Notes under the pieces: model-generated
Databases searched by the model: none
What the model saw: the letters and a program-made list of their open reading frames with translations, nothing else
What the model was told of the DNA's origin: nothing
Shown here: in pieces, positions 6,745 through 14,505 of the stretch
Numbering within the stretch: position 1 is the stretch's first letter
Layout: each line of letters opens with the position of its first letter
Program-made: the position numbers and the translations under genes
NCBI GenBank assembly: GCA_030609245.1
Contig: JAUWCP010000021.1
Coordinates: forward strand, 1-19,629
Length of the DNA: 19,629 nucleotides
Direction: 5' to 3'
DNA from: Hyphomicrobium sp.
GTDB lineage: Bacteria > Pseudomonadota > Alphaproteobacteria > Rhizobiales > Hyphomicrobiaceae

Positions 6745-7227
6745 GTGCATAAATTCCAGACCACGCGGCGCGTGCCATTTAGCGCCGAACAAATGTTCGC
6801 AGTGGTGGCCGACGTTGAGCGCTACCCTGAGTTTCTTCCGTTATGTGAGAGCCTCGATGTGCGCTCGCGTGAGAAGAGGGGTGCAGAAACCGAACTCGTG
6901 GCAACTATGGCGATCGGCTATCACGCAATAGCCGAGTCCTTTACCAGCCACGTGACGTTGCGCCCTGACGAGGGAGAGATCATCGTTGCTTATCTGGATG
7001 GCCCCTTTTCCCATCTAGAGAACCAGTGGCGCTTTCGCGACGTCGCGGGCGGATCAGAAGTCCTCTTTTCCATAACGTATGAATTCCGCTCCACCATACT
7101 GGCGTTGCTCATAGGTACCGTGTTCGATAAGGCGGTACGCAAGTTTGCTAACGCCTTCGAGGAGCGTGCGCGCAAGCTTTACGCGAATCCGGCGGCGACT
7201 GCGCAGATTGCCAACCCCAGCAAGTAG
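6745..7227 (+). CDS. RatA/COQ10-type START-domain protein
   Basis: This 160-residue protein of the polyketide cyclase/START superfamily is the bacterial relative of mitochondrial COQ10, which binds ubiquinone or similar lipids; E. coli RatA belongs to the same group. Visible signatures are the N-terminal RRVPFSAEQMFAVVADVERYPEFLPLC, the mid strand GPFSHLENQWRF, and the C-terminal helix FDKAVRKFANAFEERARKLY that closes the cavity. The start is GTG at 6745, with GGAG 6 bases upstream; it begins 18 bases after lipA, suggesting one transcript. The likely role is quinone handling in respiration rather than toxin activity, based on family. It ends 21 bases before the convergent pentapeptide gene, with no clear terminator between. 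Confidence 0.92.
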   Translation: MHKFQTTRRVPFSAEQMFAVVADVERYPEFLPLCESLDVRSREKRGAETELVATMAIGYHAIAESFTSHVTLRPDEGEIIVAYLDGPFSHLENQWRFRDVAGGSEVLFSITYEFRSTILALLIGTVFDKAVRKFANAFEERARKLYANPAATAQIANPSK

Positions 7228-7248
7228 TAAGTCGGCACTTGGTGATCT

Positions 7249-8058
7249 CTAGCGGATCGCCTTCTCGAAGTTGCGGGCGCTCTCCAAGCCGAGGGCCGTC
7301 TCCAGCCCGCGCACGCCGGTCAGGTTCGCGCCGTAGAGATCGGCGCCGGTAAGGTCGGCGCTCGTCAGGTCGGCACCCGTCAGATCAGCGCGGGTCAAAT
7401 CAGCGTTCTTGAGCACCGCACGAGAAAGATCGGCGCCACGTAGATTAGAGAACGCAAGTAGCGTGTAGCTCAGGTCCGCATCCGCAAGCGTCGCCCCCGA
7501 GAGATTGGCGCCGGCGAGTTCCGTGCGCCAAATATGTTCGATGAATCCTGTTTCGTTGAAAGGCGCAAGCGTTGCGCCGGTCAAGTTCGCACCGCTGAGA
7601 TTGGCATTATTGAAACGCCCAAAAATTTTAGCCCCGCGCAAATTGGCTCCGGCGAAGCTCGATGCCTCGCCGACTGTGGCCAAAAGGGATGAGAAGGCGG
7701 ACGGGCGTAGCATGGTGGCACCCGACAAGTTGGCGCCATCCAAGCGTGCCCCGATAAGGATGACGCGATCGAGACGTGCATTGCTGAGATCAGTCTTCGA
7801 AAGATCTGCTCCCGAAAGGTCGGCGCCAAACAGATCGCTACCTCTGAGAGCTGCGCCCTTAAAGTTTAGGCCGCTCAAATCGAGTTCGCGTAAGTCCATG
7901 TTGCTGAAATCGGGCGGGGCTGCGGGGTCAGCACGGAACAGGCGCTCGGTTACCTGGCGCGCGGTGAGGTCTGTCGCGCGCGCCTGCGATTGCCAGAGCC
8001 CCAGCAGGAAGACGGCAAGCACTGCAGCTCCTGTCAGAAGGCGAAGTCCGTTTGTCAT
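7249..8058 (-). CDS. Exported pentapeptide-repeat protein
   Basis: This 269-residue protein has a signal peptide (residues 1-28, hydrophobic AAVLAVFLLGLW, likely cleavage after ARA) and then a short helical part. From about residue 53 it is built of roughly two dozen A(D/N)LXX pentapeptides, seen clearly in ADLSGADLSKTDLSNA and ADLTRADLTGADLTSA. Such repeats fold as a right-handed square beta-helix. Two breaks, near residues 120-135 and 165-180, divide the helix into three blocks. Function cannot be read from repeats; the DNA-mimic quinolone-resistance type is cytoplasmic, while this one is exported. The DNA shows matching 15-bp quasi-repeats. AAGGAG ribosome site precedes the ATG. It is 47 bases downstream of the cinA-type gene, probably in its operon. 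Confidence 0.88.
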   Translation of the reverse strand: MTNGLRLLTGAAVLAVFLLGLWQSQARATDLTARQVTERLFRADPAAPPDFSNMDLRELDLSGLNFKGAALRGSDLFGADLSGADLSKTDLSNARLDRVILIGARLDGANLSGATMLRPSAFSSLLATVGEASSFAGANLRGAKIFGRFNNANLSGANLTGATLAPFNETGFIEHIWRTELAGANLSGATLADADLSYTLLAFSNLRGADLSRAVLKNADLTRADLTGADLTSADLTGADLYGANLTGVRGLETALGLESARNFEKAIR

Positions 8059-8105
8059 TCACTTCTGCTCCTTAGGCGCCTGCATTTGTCTCATCTAAAT
8101 TGGGC

Positions 8106-8633
8106 CTAAGTTGTTGCTCCGTTAGGCGGACCTTTGGCCATCACGGTCCGCACCATAGCAACGGCCTCCCGTACACTGGCAAGGCGAATGGGGCGTCGGC
8201 CTAAATTTCCGAAGCGGTATTCATGACAGAGCGTTGCCGATCCGATCCAGGCTCCAGCAACGTAGACGAGGCCGACCGGCTTCTCCACGGTCCCGCCTTC
8301 AGGTCCTGCGATGCCGGTCACCGAGACAGCGATGTCGACCGGGGCGCGTGCCGCCGCCCCTTCGGCCATCGCGCGTGCCACCTCCTCGCTCACAGCGCCA
8401 TGGCGCGTGATGAGCACGGGATCGATACCTAGCAGTTCCGATTTAGCTGCGTTGGAATAGGTGACAAAGCCGCGCTCCAGAACGGCGGACGAACCGGGTA
8501 TCTCGGTCAACAATCCACAGACGAGACCGCCAGTGCAACTCTCAGCGATTGCAAGCGAGAGTGAGCGGCGCTGTAACTCTGAGAGCAGAGCTTCAGCATC
8601 GCGGAGAAGGTCGTCAGGAAAAAATGTGCTCAT
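8106..8633 (-). CDS. CinA C-terminal-domain amidase, stand-alone (PncC type)
   Basis: This is a 175-residue single-domain protein of the CinA C-terminal family, whose members deamidate nicotinamide mononucleotide to recycle NAD breakdown products. Core motifs are complete: AESCTGG near residue 31 with the nucleophilic serine, GFVTYSNAAK, HGAVSEEVARAMAEGA, SVTGIAGPEGG, and KPVGLVYVA. The N-terminal MoaB-like domain of full CinA is absent, as in E. coli PncC. The ATG at 8633 gives an N-terminus of normal length but has no clear ribosome site. A TTG at 8660 adds nine residues and has AGGGAA before it, so the start is uncertain. It is followed by the pentapeptide gene. Confidence 0.92.
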   Translation of the reverse strand: MSTFFPDDLLRDAEALLSELQRRSLSLAIAESCTGGLVCGLLTEIPGSSAVLERGFVTYSNAAKSELLGIDPVLITRHGAVSEEVARAMAEGAAARAPVDIAVSVTGIAGPEGGTVEKPVGLVYVAGAWIGSATLCHEYRFGNLGRRPIRLASVREAVAMVRTVMAKGPPNGATT

Positions 8634-8699
8634 GCGGTACGGCAGACCAGGGAACGGCAAATTGCGCGTTCCCTAATCTCGCGTGACCGGCTGGCGTCG

Positions 8700-9188
8700 T
8701 CAAACAGGAGCTAGCTTCTCGGCCTGGCTCAAGAGACCATCGAGCACGTTACGGCTCTCAGCCCCCATAGCTGAGACGGCGCGCGTCTGCGCGTCCTGCC
8801 AAATCGGGAAGGCATCCTTCAAGATCGCTTGGCCTTTGCCGGTCAAGTGCAAGCCACGGCCACGGCGTCCGGCGGGCGGATCCATGGTGATATGGCCCAG
8901 CGCCAGAAGGCGCTTCAGGTTGCGCGATAGTGTCGACTTCTCGATGTCGAGCTCATGGCCAATCTCAACAGCGGTTATGCTGTCGCGAGCAGCAAGTTGA
9001 GCGAGCAGCGTGTATTGGCTCGCTGTGATGCCCAGCGGGCGCATGGCATCGTCATAGACACGCGTGATAATGCGTGACAGTTGGCGAACGCGCGTCGCAA
9101 GACAAGCCCCCGCAGTTGTCTCAGCGATGTCCGCAATACTGGCCATCTCTGCTGGTTTGCGCTCCAGCGTTTGCGTCATGACATTCAT
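8700..9188 (-). CDS. MarR-family transcriptional regulator
   Basis: This is a 162-residue winged-helix repressor of the MarR type, starting at the ATG at 9188. Dimer helices flank the DNA-binding core: LGITASQYTLLAQLAARDSITAVEIGH, recognition helix DIEKSTLSRNLKRLLALGHI, then the wing DPPAGRRGRGLHLT with several arginines. C-terminal helices finish the dimer interface. An upstream TTG at 9269 is open but would add an unlikely 27-residue arm. No cysteine lies near the OhrR position, so peroxide sensing of that kind is not evident. Its regulon is unknown. Candidates are itself or the cinA and pentapeptide genes downstream; possible operator-like repeats lie just upstream. Confidence 0.92.
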   Translation of the reverse strand: MNVMTQTLERKPAEMASIADIAETTAGACLATRVRQLSRIITRVYDDAMRPLGITASQYTLLAQLAARDSITAVEIGHELDIEKSTLSRNLKRLLALGHITMDPPAGRRGRGLHLTGKGQAILKDAFPIWQDAQTRAVSAMGAESRNVLDGLLSQAEKLAPV

Positions 9189-9227
9189 TAGCGGCCCCCG
9201 AATTCGTTCGTGGTCATACAACCCCTT

Positions 9228-9285
9228 GTTACTTGATGCCGCGATTCTGTTGTGTGGGTCAACGCACAAGGCACGCGTAACTTGA
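9228..9285 (-). promoter_or_regulatory. Possible MarR operator: two near-identical 9-mers upstream of its gene
   Basis: On the minus strand TCAAGTTAC (9285-9277) and TCAAGTAAC (9236-9228) occur 49 bases apart, differing at one base. They lie in the 108-base gap before the marR start, with a TTGACC between them. Direct orientation and spacing near five helical turns would allow side-by-side binding. This may be chance. Confidence 0.25.
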
Positions 9286-9296
9286 GACGAATCGAA

Positions 9297-10487
9297 TCAA
9301 CTGGGCAGGAGAACGGTGGCGCTGGCGATGGCCGCGATGCCCTCGCGCCGCCCAACGAGGCCAAGCCCTTCCGTCGTCGTGGCCTTGACGCCGACGCGCC
9401 CGATATCAATTTGCAGAAAGGTAGCAATGGCTTGGCGCATGGCCAAGCGATGCGGGCCGACCTTGGGTGCTTCGCAAATCAGTGTCACGTCGACGTTCGA
9501 GATACGCCCGCCAAGCTTACGTACTCGCGCCGCGGCGTCTTCGACAAAAAGGCGCGAACTTGCGCCCTGCCAGGCTGGATCGGACGGTGGAAAATGTTCT
9601 CCGATGTCACCGTCTCCGATGGCGCCGAGGATGGCGTCGGTTAGGGCATGAAGCCCCACGTCCGCATCGGAATGACCTTCAAGACGATGCGAATGAGCAA
9701 CATTCACCCCGCATAGCCATACGTGATCACCTGCTGCGAACGCGTGGACGTCAAAGCCAGTGCCGTTTCGTGTTTCGAGCGGGGACGGGACCGGCGTCAA
9801 CAGACGCTCAGCAAGGGCAAGGTCCTCAGCGGTCGTCAGCTTCACGTTGTTGCTGGAGGCTGGCACAAGCTGAACGCTTAGGCCGGCCCATTCGGCGATA
9901 GCTGCGTCGTCCGTGAATCCGCTCTTGCCGGCCTCTAGGGCGCGGCGGTGGGCATCGAGGATTGCTGTGAAGCGAAAGGCTTGCGGCGTCTGTGCGCGCC
10001 AGAGGTTTGCACGGTCTATGGTCTGGGTGATCGTGCCGTCCGTCGCGGCGCGCTTCAATGTATCAGCGACAGGTACGGCCGCGATGGCTCCTGGAGTGCT
10101 CTCAAGCGCAGTAAGGAGCCGTGCGATAAGATCTGGGGATAGGAAGGGGCGGGCCGCATCGTGGATCAGCACACGATGGGGTTTGCTTGCACCCAGGGCC
10201 TCAAGCCCAAGGCGGACCGACTCCTGACGGGTGTTTCCGCCCGCAACGGGCTCCAACACTCGATCCGAATAAGGGGCAACCGCCGCGTCATATAGCCTCC
10301 GGTCATCGGGATGAATGACGACCTGGATTGCGCCGATCTGTGGGCTACGCGCCAGGGCGCACAGCGAATGCGCCAATACCGGCATGCCGCCAAGAGGTCG
10401 ATATTGCTTGGGAACATGGGCATTGCCGCCTGCACGCCCGCCGCGCCCTGCCGCCACAATCACCGCTGCTGTCGAATTCATCGCCAT
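9297..10487 (-). CDS. ispDF: Bifunctional IspD/IspF, MEP isoprenoid pathway
   Basis: This is a fused enzyme of 396 residues. The N-terminal IspD domain (about residues 5-232) transfers CMP to methylerythritol phosphate; it shows VIVAAGRGGR with the nucleotide loop, VPKQYRPLGG, HDAARPF, and TDDA. The C-terminal IspF domain (about 240-396) cyclises the later intermediate to the MEcPP ring. Its metal ligands are Asp246 and His248 in GFDVHAF and His280 in HSDADVGLHALTDA, and the TTTEGLGLVGRREG loop is present. The fusion, common in alphaproteobacteria, joins non-consecutive steps. ATG at 10487 or 10481 are both plausible starts. It is transcribed away from dusB across a 151-base gap. Confidence 0.97.
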   Translation of the reverse strand: MAMNSTAAVIVAAGRGGRAGGNAHVPKQYRPLGGMPVLAHSLCALARSPQIGAIQVVIHPDDRRLYDAAVAPYSDRVLEPVAGGNTRQESVRLGLEALGASKPHRVLIHDAARPFLSPDLIARLLTALESTPGAIAAVPVADTLKRAATDGTITQTIDRANLWRAQTPQAFRFTAILDAHRRALEAGKSGFTDDAAIAEWAGLSVQLVPASSNNVKLTTAEDLALAERLLTPVPSPLETRNGTGFDVHAFAAGDHVWLCGVNVAHSHRLEGHSDADVGLHALTDAILGAIGDGDIGEHFPPSDPAWQGASSRLFVEDAAARVRKLGGRISNVDVTLICEAPKVGPHRLAMRQAIATFLQIDIGRVGVKATTTEGLGLVGRREGIAAIASATVLLPS

Positions 10488-10618
10488 TCACGCCGTAGAA
10501 AACCTGGGGCCTGCTTAGACATGCGGAGCCCAAACAGCAATTGTGGATGAACCTTTTCGCGCTTGCGAAATAGAGACGTTGGCCGTATTCTGCTCAAATG
10601 AAAGGCAGTTCGTTGGGG

Positions 10619-10635
10619 TGCCTATTTTGTAGGCA
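10619..10635 (+). promoter_or_regulatory. Inverted repeat abutting the dusB start codon
   Basis: TGCCTA and TAGGCA form a perfect 6-bp dyad around a 5-base TTTTG centre, ending three bases before the ATG at 10639. No normal ribosome site lies between it and the start. As RNA it would form a hairpin (a seventh G-U pair is possible) covering the ribosome-site position; as DNA it may be an operator. It could also extend to a divergent role for ispDF. Confidence 0.5.
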
Positions 10636-10638
10636 TAT

Positions 10639-11649
10639 ATGATGACAATCTACGGTGGCACAATCCAGATCGGCTCGCAAAGTGTGCCAGGCGGCGTCCT
10701 GCTGGCGCCGATGTCGGGTGTGACCGACTTGCCGTTCCGCCGCCTCGCGCATCGACTGGGTGCCGGCCTTGTCGTCTCGGAGATGGTGGCGAGCGAGGAG
10801 CTTGTGCGCAAGCGCCCCGACGTTCTGCGTCGTGCTGAAGGCCGGGACCTTGCCCCCTTCGTCATCCAGCTTGCTGGGCATGAGACGCACTGGATGCAGG
10901 AGGGCGCACGCATTGCTGAGGCCCTTGGTGCCGACATCATCGATATAAATATGGGATGCCCGTCGCGTCAGGTCACCGGCAAACTTGCTGGTAGCGCGCT
11001 GATGCGGAAAGTCGCTCACGCGCTGTCGTTGATTGAGGCGATCGTCAGCGCTGTCCGCGTTCCCGTCACGCTCAAGATGCGTTTGGGCTGGGACGACAAG
11101 ACACGCAATGCGCCTGAGCTTGCGCGTCGCGCCGAAGACGCTGGCATCAAGCTCATCACGGTGCACGGACGCACACGTTGCCAGTTCTTCAAAGGCCGCG
11201 CCGATTGGGGCGCCGTTCGCGATGTCGTGGACGCCGTCTCTATCCCTGTCATCGTCAACGGCGACATCCGTACGCTTGGCGATGCCAAGGATGCGCTGGA
11301 TGCTTCCGGTGCCGCTGGTGTCATGGTCGGCCGAGGGGCCTGCGGCGCGCCCTGGTTGCCTGGACGCATTGCGCAGTTCCTTGCAACGGGACGCGATGGC
11401 GGAGTGCCGCCTCTTAGCGAACAAGCGCGTATCGCGCGCGAGCACGTGGAAGGCATGCTGTCGCACTACGGAACGGGCTTGGGCCTGCGTAATGCGCGCA
11501 AGCACGTCGGCTGGTACTTGGAGACGAGTGGGCGTACGGCGCAGACGGTAAAAGCCTGGCGCCGGCGGTTGTGCACCGACGAAAATGCGCGGCGCGTACT
11601 TTGCGGCCTCGATGAATTCTATGAGGAGACGCGGAAGGAAGCGGCATGA
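10639..11649 (+). CDS. dusB: tRNA-dihydrouridine synthase
   Basis: This 336-residue FMN enzyme reduces uridines in the D-loop of tRNA. It carries the family motifs: LLAPMSGVTDLPFR at the FMN site, catalytic Cys107 in DINMGCPSR, the VTGKLAGSALM loop, Lys146 in TLKMRLGW, His176 in TVHGRTR, NGDIRT, and MVGRGACG. The C-terminal helical tRNA-binding domain follows from about residue 245. It is known as nifR3 in nitrogen-fixers because it sits before ntrB, as here; its stop overlaps the ntrB start by four bases, so the two are translationally coupled. The start may be 10639 or 10642, since ATG repeats; neither has a clear ribosome site. Confidence 0.96.
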   Translation: MMTIYGGTIQIGSQSVPGGVLLAPMSGVTDLPFRRLAHRLGAGLVVSEMVASEELVRKRPDVLRRAEGRDLAPFVIQLAGHETHWMQEGARIAEALGADIIDINMGCPSRQVTGKLAGSALMRKVAHALSLIEAIVSAVRVPVTLKMRLGWDDKTRNAPELARRAEDAGIKLITVHGRTRCQFFKGRADWGAVRDVVDAVSIPVIVNGDIRTLGDAKDALDASGAAGVMVGRGACGAPWLPGRIAQFLATGRDGGVPPLSEQARIAREHVEGMLSHYGTGLGLRNARKHVGWYLETSGRTAQTVKAWRRRLCTDENARRVLCGLDEFYEETRKEAA

Positions 11650-12797
11650 CGCAGTCCGCCACGACCACAAAGATCCCCCCGACGCCACGGCGTCCGGTTG
11701 AGCACGACCTGCTGCTCGCCGCGCTGCCCCATCCCATCCTCGTGCTCGCGTCGGATAATCGTATCGTCTACGCGAACGCCGCCGCGGAAGTATTCTTCTC
11801 GACCGGCATCGTGGTATTGAAACGAATGCGGCTCGATGAAGTTGTCGCCTTCGGTTGCCCGCTGATGGCGCTTATCGATCAGGTGCGCCGCTCCGGCTCG
11901 ACAGTCAACGAGTACGGCGTCGAGGCCACAACGCCGAAATTCTCCACTCCCAAGCTTGTCGACGTTTACGGCGGTCCGCTGCCCGATCAATCTGACCTCA
12001 TCGTGCTGATGCTCCAACAGCGCAACATGGCGCTGATGATAGAGCGTCAGCTGACCCACCGCGCCGCCGCGCGTTCCGTTTCCGGGCTTGCCGCGGTTCT
12101 GGCCCATGAGATCAAGAACCCGCTTTCTGGCATCCGCGGCGCGGCCCAGCTTTTGGAGCAGGAGGTTTCCGATCAGGATCGCTCCCTGACGCAACTCATC
12201 TGTTCGGAAACCGATCGCATCCGCAATTTGGTGGACCGCATGGAGGTGTTCGGCGACGAGCGCCCGCTCACAATGGAGCCAGTCAACATTCATGATGTGC
12301 TCGATCACGTCCGGCGGTTGTGTGAGTCCGGCGTAGGCCGCGGCATCCGCTATTTGGAAGATTACGACCCCTCGCTTCCGCCGGTGCCCGGCAATCGCGA
12401 TAAGCTCGTGCAAGCGTTCTTGAACCTGATGAAGAACGCCGTCGAGGCCATTGGCGATAACAAGAATCACCGCCGCATCGTCATGCAGACGTCTTTCCGG
12501 CCGGGCGTGCGGCTTTCGGTGCCGGGTTCAGGCAAGCGCATTGGCCTGCCGCTCATGATCCAAATTGAGGACAATGGTTCTGGCATCCCTGAACATCTCA
12601 AAAGCAACCTTTTCGATCCCTTCGTGACGACAAAACGGACGGGGACCGGGCTTGGACTAGCGTTGGTTGCAAAAATAATCGGCGATCACGGGGGCATCGT
12701 CGAGTTCGACAGCGATCCTGAGCGCACGATATTCCGCGTCTTGCTGCCCATGCAGGATAGCACGCCGAACCCCAAATCCCGTTCCAGCTCGAGGTAG
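11646..12797 (+). CDS. ntrB: Nitrogen regulation sensor kinase NtrB
   Basis: This cytoplasmic histidine kinase/phosphatase of 383 residues controls NtrC in response to nitrogen status through PII in characterised systems. An N-terminal PAS domain (about residues 20-130, LPHPILVLASDNRIVYANAAAEVFF) is followed by the dimerisation helix with phosphoacceptor His154 in AHEIKNPLSGIRGAAQ. The ATPase domain has the N box with Asn264 (LMKNAVEAI), DNGSGIP at about 309, and GTGLGLAL at about 333. There are no membrane segments. The ATG overlaps the dusB stop (ATGA), and ntrC starts four bases after its stop, so dusB, ntrB and ntrC form one operon. Confidence 0.97.
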   Translation: MTQSATTTKIPPTPRRPVEHDLLLAALPHPILVLASDNRIVYANAAAEVFFSTGIVVLKRMRLDEVVAFGCPLMALIDQVRRSGSTVNEYGVEATTPKFSTPKLVDVYGGPLPDQSDLIVLMLQQRNMALMIERQLTHRAAARSVSGLAAVLAHEIKNPLSGIRGAAQLLEQEVSDQDRSLTQLICSETDRIRNLVDRMEVFGDERPLTMEPVNIHDVLDHVRRLCESGVGRGIRYLEDYDPSLPPVPGNRDKLVQAFLNLMKNAVEAIGDNKNHRRIVMQTSFRPGVRLSVPGSGKRIGLPLMIQIEDNGSGIPEHLKSNLFDPFVTTKRTGTGLGLALVAKIIGDHGGIVEFDSDPERTIFRVLLPMQDSTPNPKSRSSSR

Positions 12798-12801
12798 CAT
12801 T

Positions 12802-14250
12802 ATGGCCCGTGGAACCATACTTATCGCCGACGATGACACCGCCATCCGTACGGTACTCAATCAGGCATTAGCGCGCGCGGGATACGCTCCACGCGCGACT
12901 GGAAACGCCGCGACTTTGTGGAATTGGGTGAGCCAGGGCGAAGGTGACGTCGTGCTGACCGACGTCGTGATGCCTGATGAAAACGCCTTTGATCTCATTC
13001 CGCGTATCAAGAAGATACGTCCTGATCTGCCTATAATTGTGATGAGCGCGCAGAATACGTTGATGACAGCGCTGACCGCCGCCGAGAAGGGCGCATACGA
13101 GTATCTGCCGAAACCCTTTGACCTCAACGAGATGGTGGCTGTCGTCGGGCGCGCGTTGACGCAGCCCGGCCGCCGCCCTGTGCGATCGTCCCAGGAAATC
13201 GAGAGCGAGGACTTGCCCCTGATTGGCCGCTCGCCTGCCATGCAGGAAATCTATCGAGTCCTCGCCCGGCTAACGCAGACCGATCTCACGGTGATGATCA
13301 ATGGCGAAAGCGGCACCGGCAAAGAGCTGGTTGCACGCGTGCTGCACGATTACGGCCGGCGCCGCCAAGGTCCATTCGTTGCGATCAACATGGCCGCGAT
13401 ACCGCGCGAGCTGGTGGAAAGCGAGCTGTTTGGCCACGAGAAAGGCGCGTTCACCGGCGCACAGACGCGCACGCAAGGCCGTTTCGAGCAGGCCGAAGGC
13501 GGCACCCTGTTCCTGGATGAAATTGGCGATATGCCGATGGAGGCGCAAACACGTTTACTGCGCGTCTTGCAGGAAGGCGAATACACGACCGTTGGGGGGC
13601 GCACACCGATCAAAACCAACGTGCGCATCATCGCGGCAACGCATCGCGATCTCAAATCGCAAATTCAGCATGGGCTTTTCCGCGAGGATCTGTTTTATCG
13701 ACTCAACGTCGTGCCCATTCGCATTCCCCCCCTACGCGAGCGGCTGGAGGACGTGGGCGATCTCGTGCGTCACTTTCTGCGGGGTGCTTCGCGTGAGGGC
13801 CTTGGTCAAAAGGTGATCGAGGCAGGTGCCATTGAGCGCCTCAAGACCCACCCATGGCACGGCAACATTCGCGAGTTGGAAAACTTTGTACGCCGCATCG
13901 CGGCCCTTCACTCGCAAGACACACTCACGACCGAGATCGTCGAGCAGGAGCTGACCGAGGCCCTGCCCAATTCGTTGGGCGATCAAGGCAACGCGGAAGC
14001 CAAAGATCTTAGCGAGCGGGTCGAACAATATCTGTCTGGGTACTTCGCAAGCTTCGGCAAAGAGCTTCCACCACCTGGACTCTACGACCGCGTGATCCGG
14101 CAAGTGGAGCTGCCGCTGTTGACGGCCGCGCTGGCCGCGACACGGGGCAACCAGATCCGGGCCGCAGAGCTTTTAGGGCTCAACAGGAATACGTTGCGCT
14201 CACGTATTCGGGCCCTCGACATCAGGGTGTTTCGCACTCCCCAGCCTTGA
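12802..14250 (+). CDS. ntrC: Nitrogen response regulator NtrC, sigma-54 activator
   Basis: NtrC of 482 residues has three domains. The receiver (about 1-120) has phosphoacceptor Asp54 in LTDVVMPDE, acidic ADDD at 9-12, and Lys104. The AAA+ domain (about 140-370) has Walker A GESGTGKE at 168, the sigma-54 loop GAFTGA at 215-220, Walker B LFLDE at 236, and arginine-rich RLNVVPIRIPPLRER. The C-terminal Fis-type helix-turn-helix is ALAATRGNQIRAAELLGLNRNTLRSR. With all motifs intact it should activate sigma-54 promoters when phosphorylated by NtrB. GAGG lies just upstream of the ATG within the end of ntrB. No terminator is seen directly after the stop. Confidence 0.98.
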   Translation: MARGTILIADDDTAIRTVLNQALARAGYAPRATGNAATLWNWVSQGEGDVVLTDVVMPDENAFDLIPRIKKIRPDLPIIVMSAQNTLMTALTAAEKGAYEYLPKPFDLNEMVAVVGRALTQPGRRPVRSSQEIESEDLPLIGRSPAMQEIYRVLARLTQTDLTVMINGESGTGKELVARVLHDYGRRRQGPFVAINMAAIPRELVESELFGHEKGAFTGAQTRTQGRFEQAEGGTLFLDEIGDMPMEAQTRLLRVLQEGEYTTVGGRTPIKTNVRIIAATHRDLKSQIQHGLFREDLFYRLNVVPIRIPPLRERLEDVGDLVRHFLRGASREGLGQKVIEAGAIERLKTHPWHGNIRELENFVRRIAALHSQDTLTTEIVEQELTEALPNSLGDQGNAEAKDLSERVEQYLSGYFASFGKELPPPGLYDRVIRQVELPLLTAALAATRGNQIRAAELLGLNRNTLRSRIRALDIRVFRTPQP

Positions 14251-14278
14251 GTCGACCGCATCTGAGGCGATTCATTAT

Positions 14279-14303
14279 CAGGAATATCATAACCAGGAAT
14301 ATC
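14279..14303 (+). repeat. Tandem 10-bp direct repeats in the ntrC-ntrY gap
   Basis: CAGGAATATC occurs at 14279-14288 and 14294-14303, 15 bases apart, within an AT-rich patch (14270-14312) just after ntrC. A TTAT/ATAA inverted pair flanks the first copy (14275-14278 and 14289-14292). This may be a binding site in the ntrYX promoter region. The rest of the 14251-14505 gap shows no gene or clear promoter. Confidence 0.45.
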
Positions 14304-14475
14304 GTTTTTCCGGGGGCTTAAGGGCTTGCCTTGGCGGTGCCGACACGTTACCCATCTGCCACGTCGCGAAAATGTCACGGTCTGAGGTTTTGGTGTGATC
14401 GAGCTGGGCCAGTCCAGTTTCAATACGGTAACCGTCGCGTTCCGTGCGCGAGAACGCGGCGCCCGATAAGTGAGA

Positions 14476-14489
14476 AGCCGCTTGCGGCT
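14476..14489 (+). promoter_or_regulatory. Hairpin in the ntrY leader
   Basis: AGCCGC-TT-GCGGCT is a perfect inverted repeat ending 16 bases before the ATG at 14506, overlapping the codons of the alternative GTG start at 14470. As RNA it would likely fold as a 5-bp stem with a 4-base loop. It favours the ATG as the true start and may modulate ntrY translation. Confidence 0.4.
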
Positions 14490-14505
14490 CCTGGGACAGA
14501 ATTCG

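Noticed and set aside
7228..7248. Bidirectional terminator between the convergent ratA-type and pentapeptide genes
   Set aside because: Only 21 bases, with no stem followed by a T-run on either strand.
10594..11688. 364-codon frame antisense to dusB
   Set aside because: Lies wholly against dusB, which has all family motifs; the antisense product shows no recognisable domain.
11619..12470. 283-codon frame antisense to ntrB
   Set aside because: Mirror of ntrB codon bias; no domain and no ribosome site of note.
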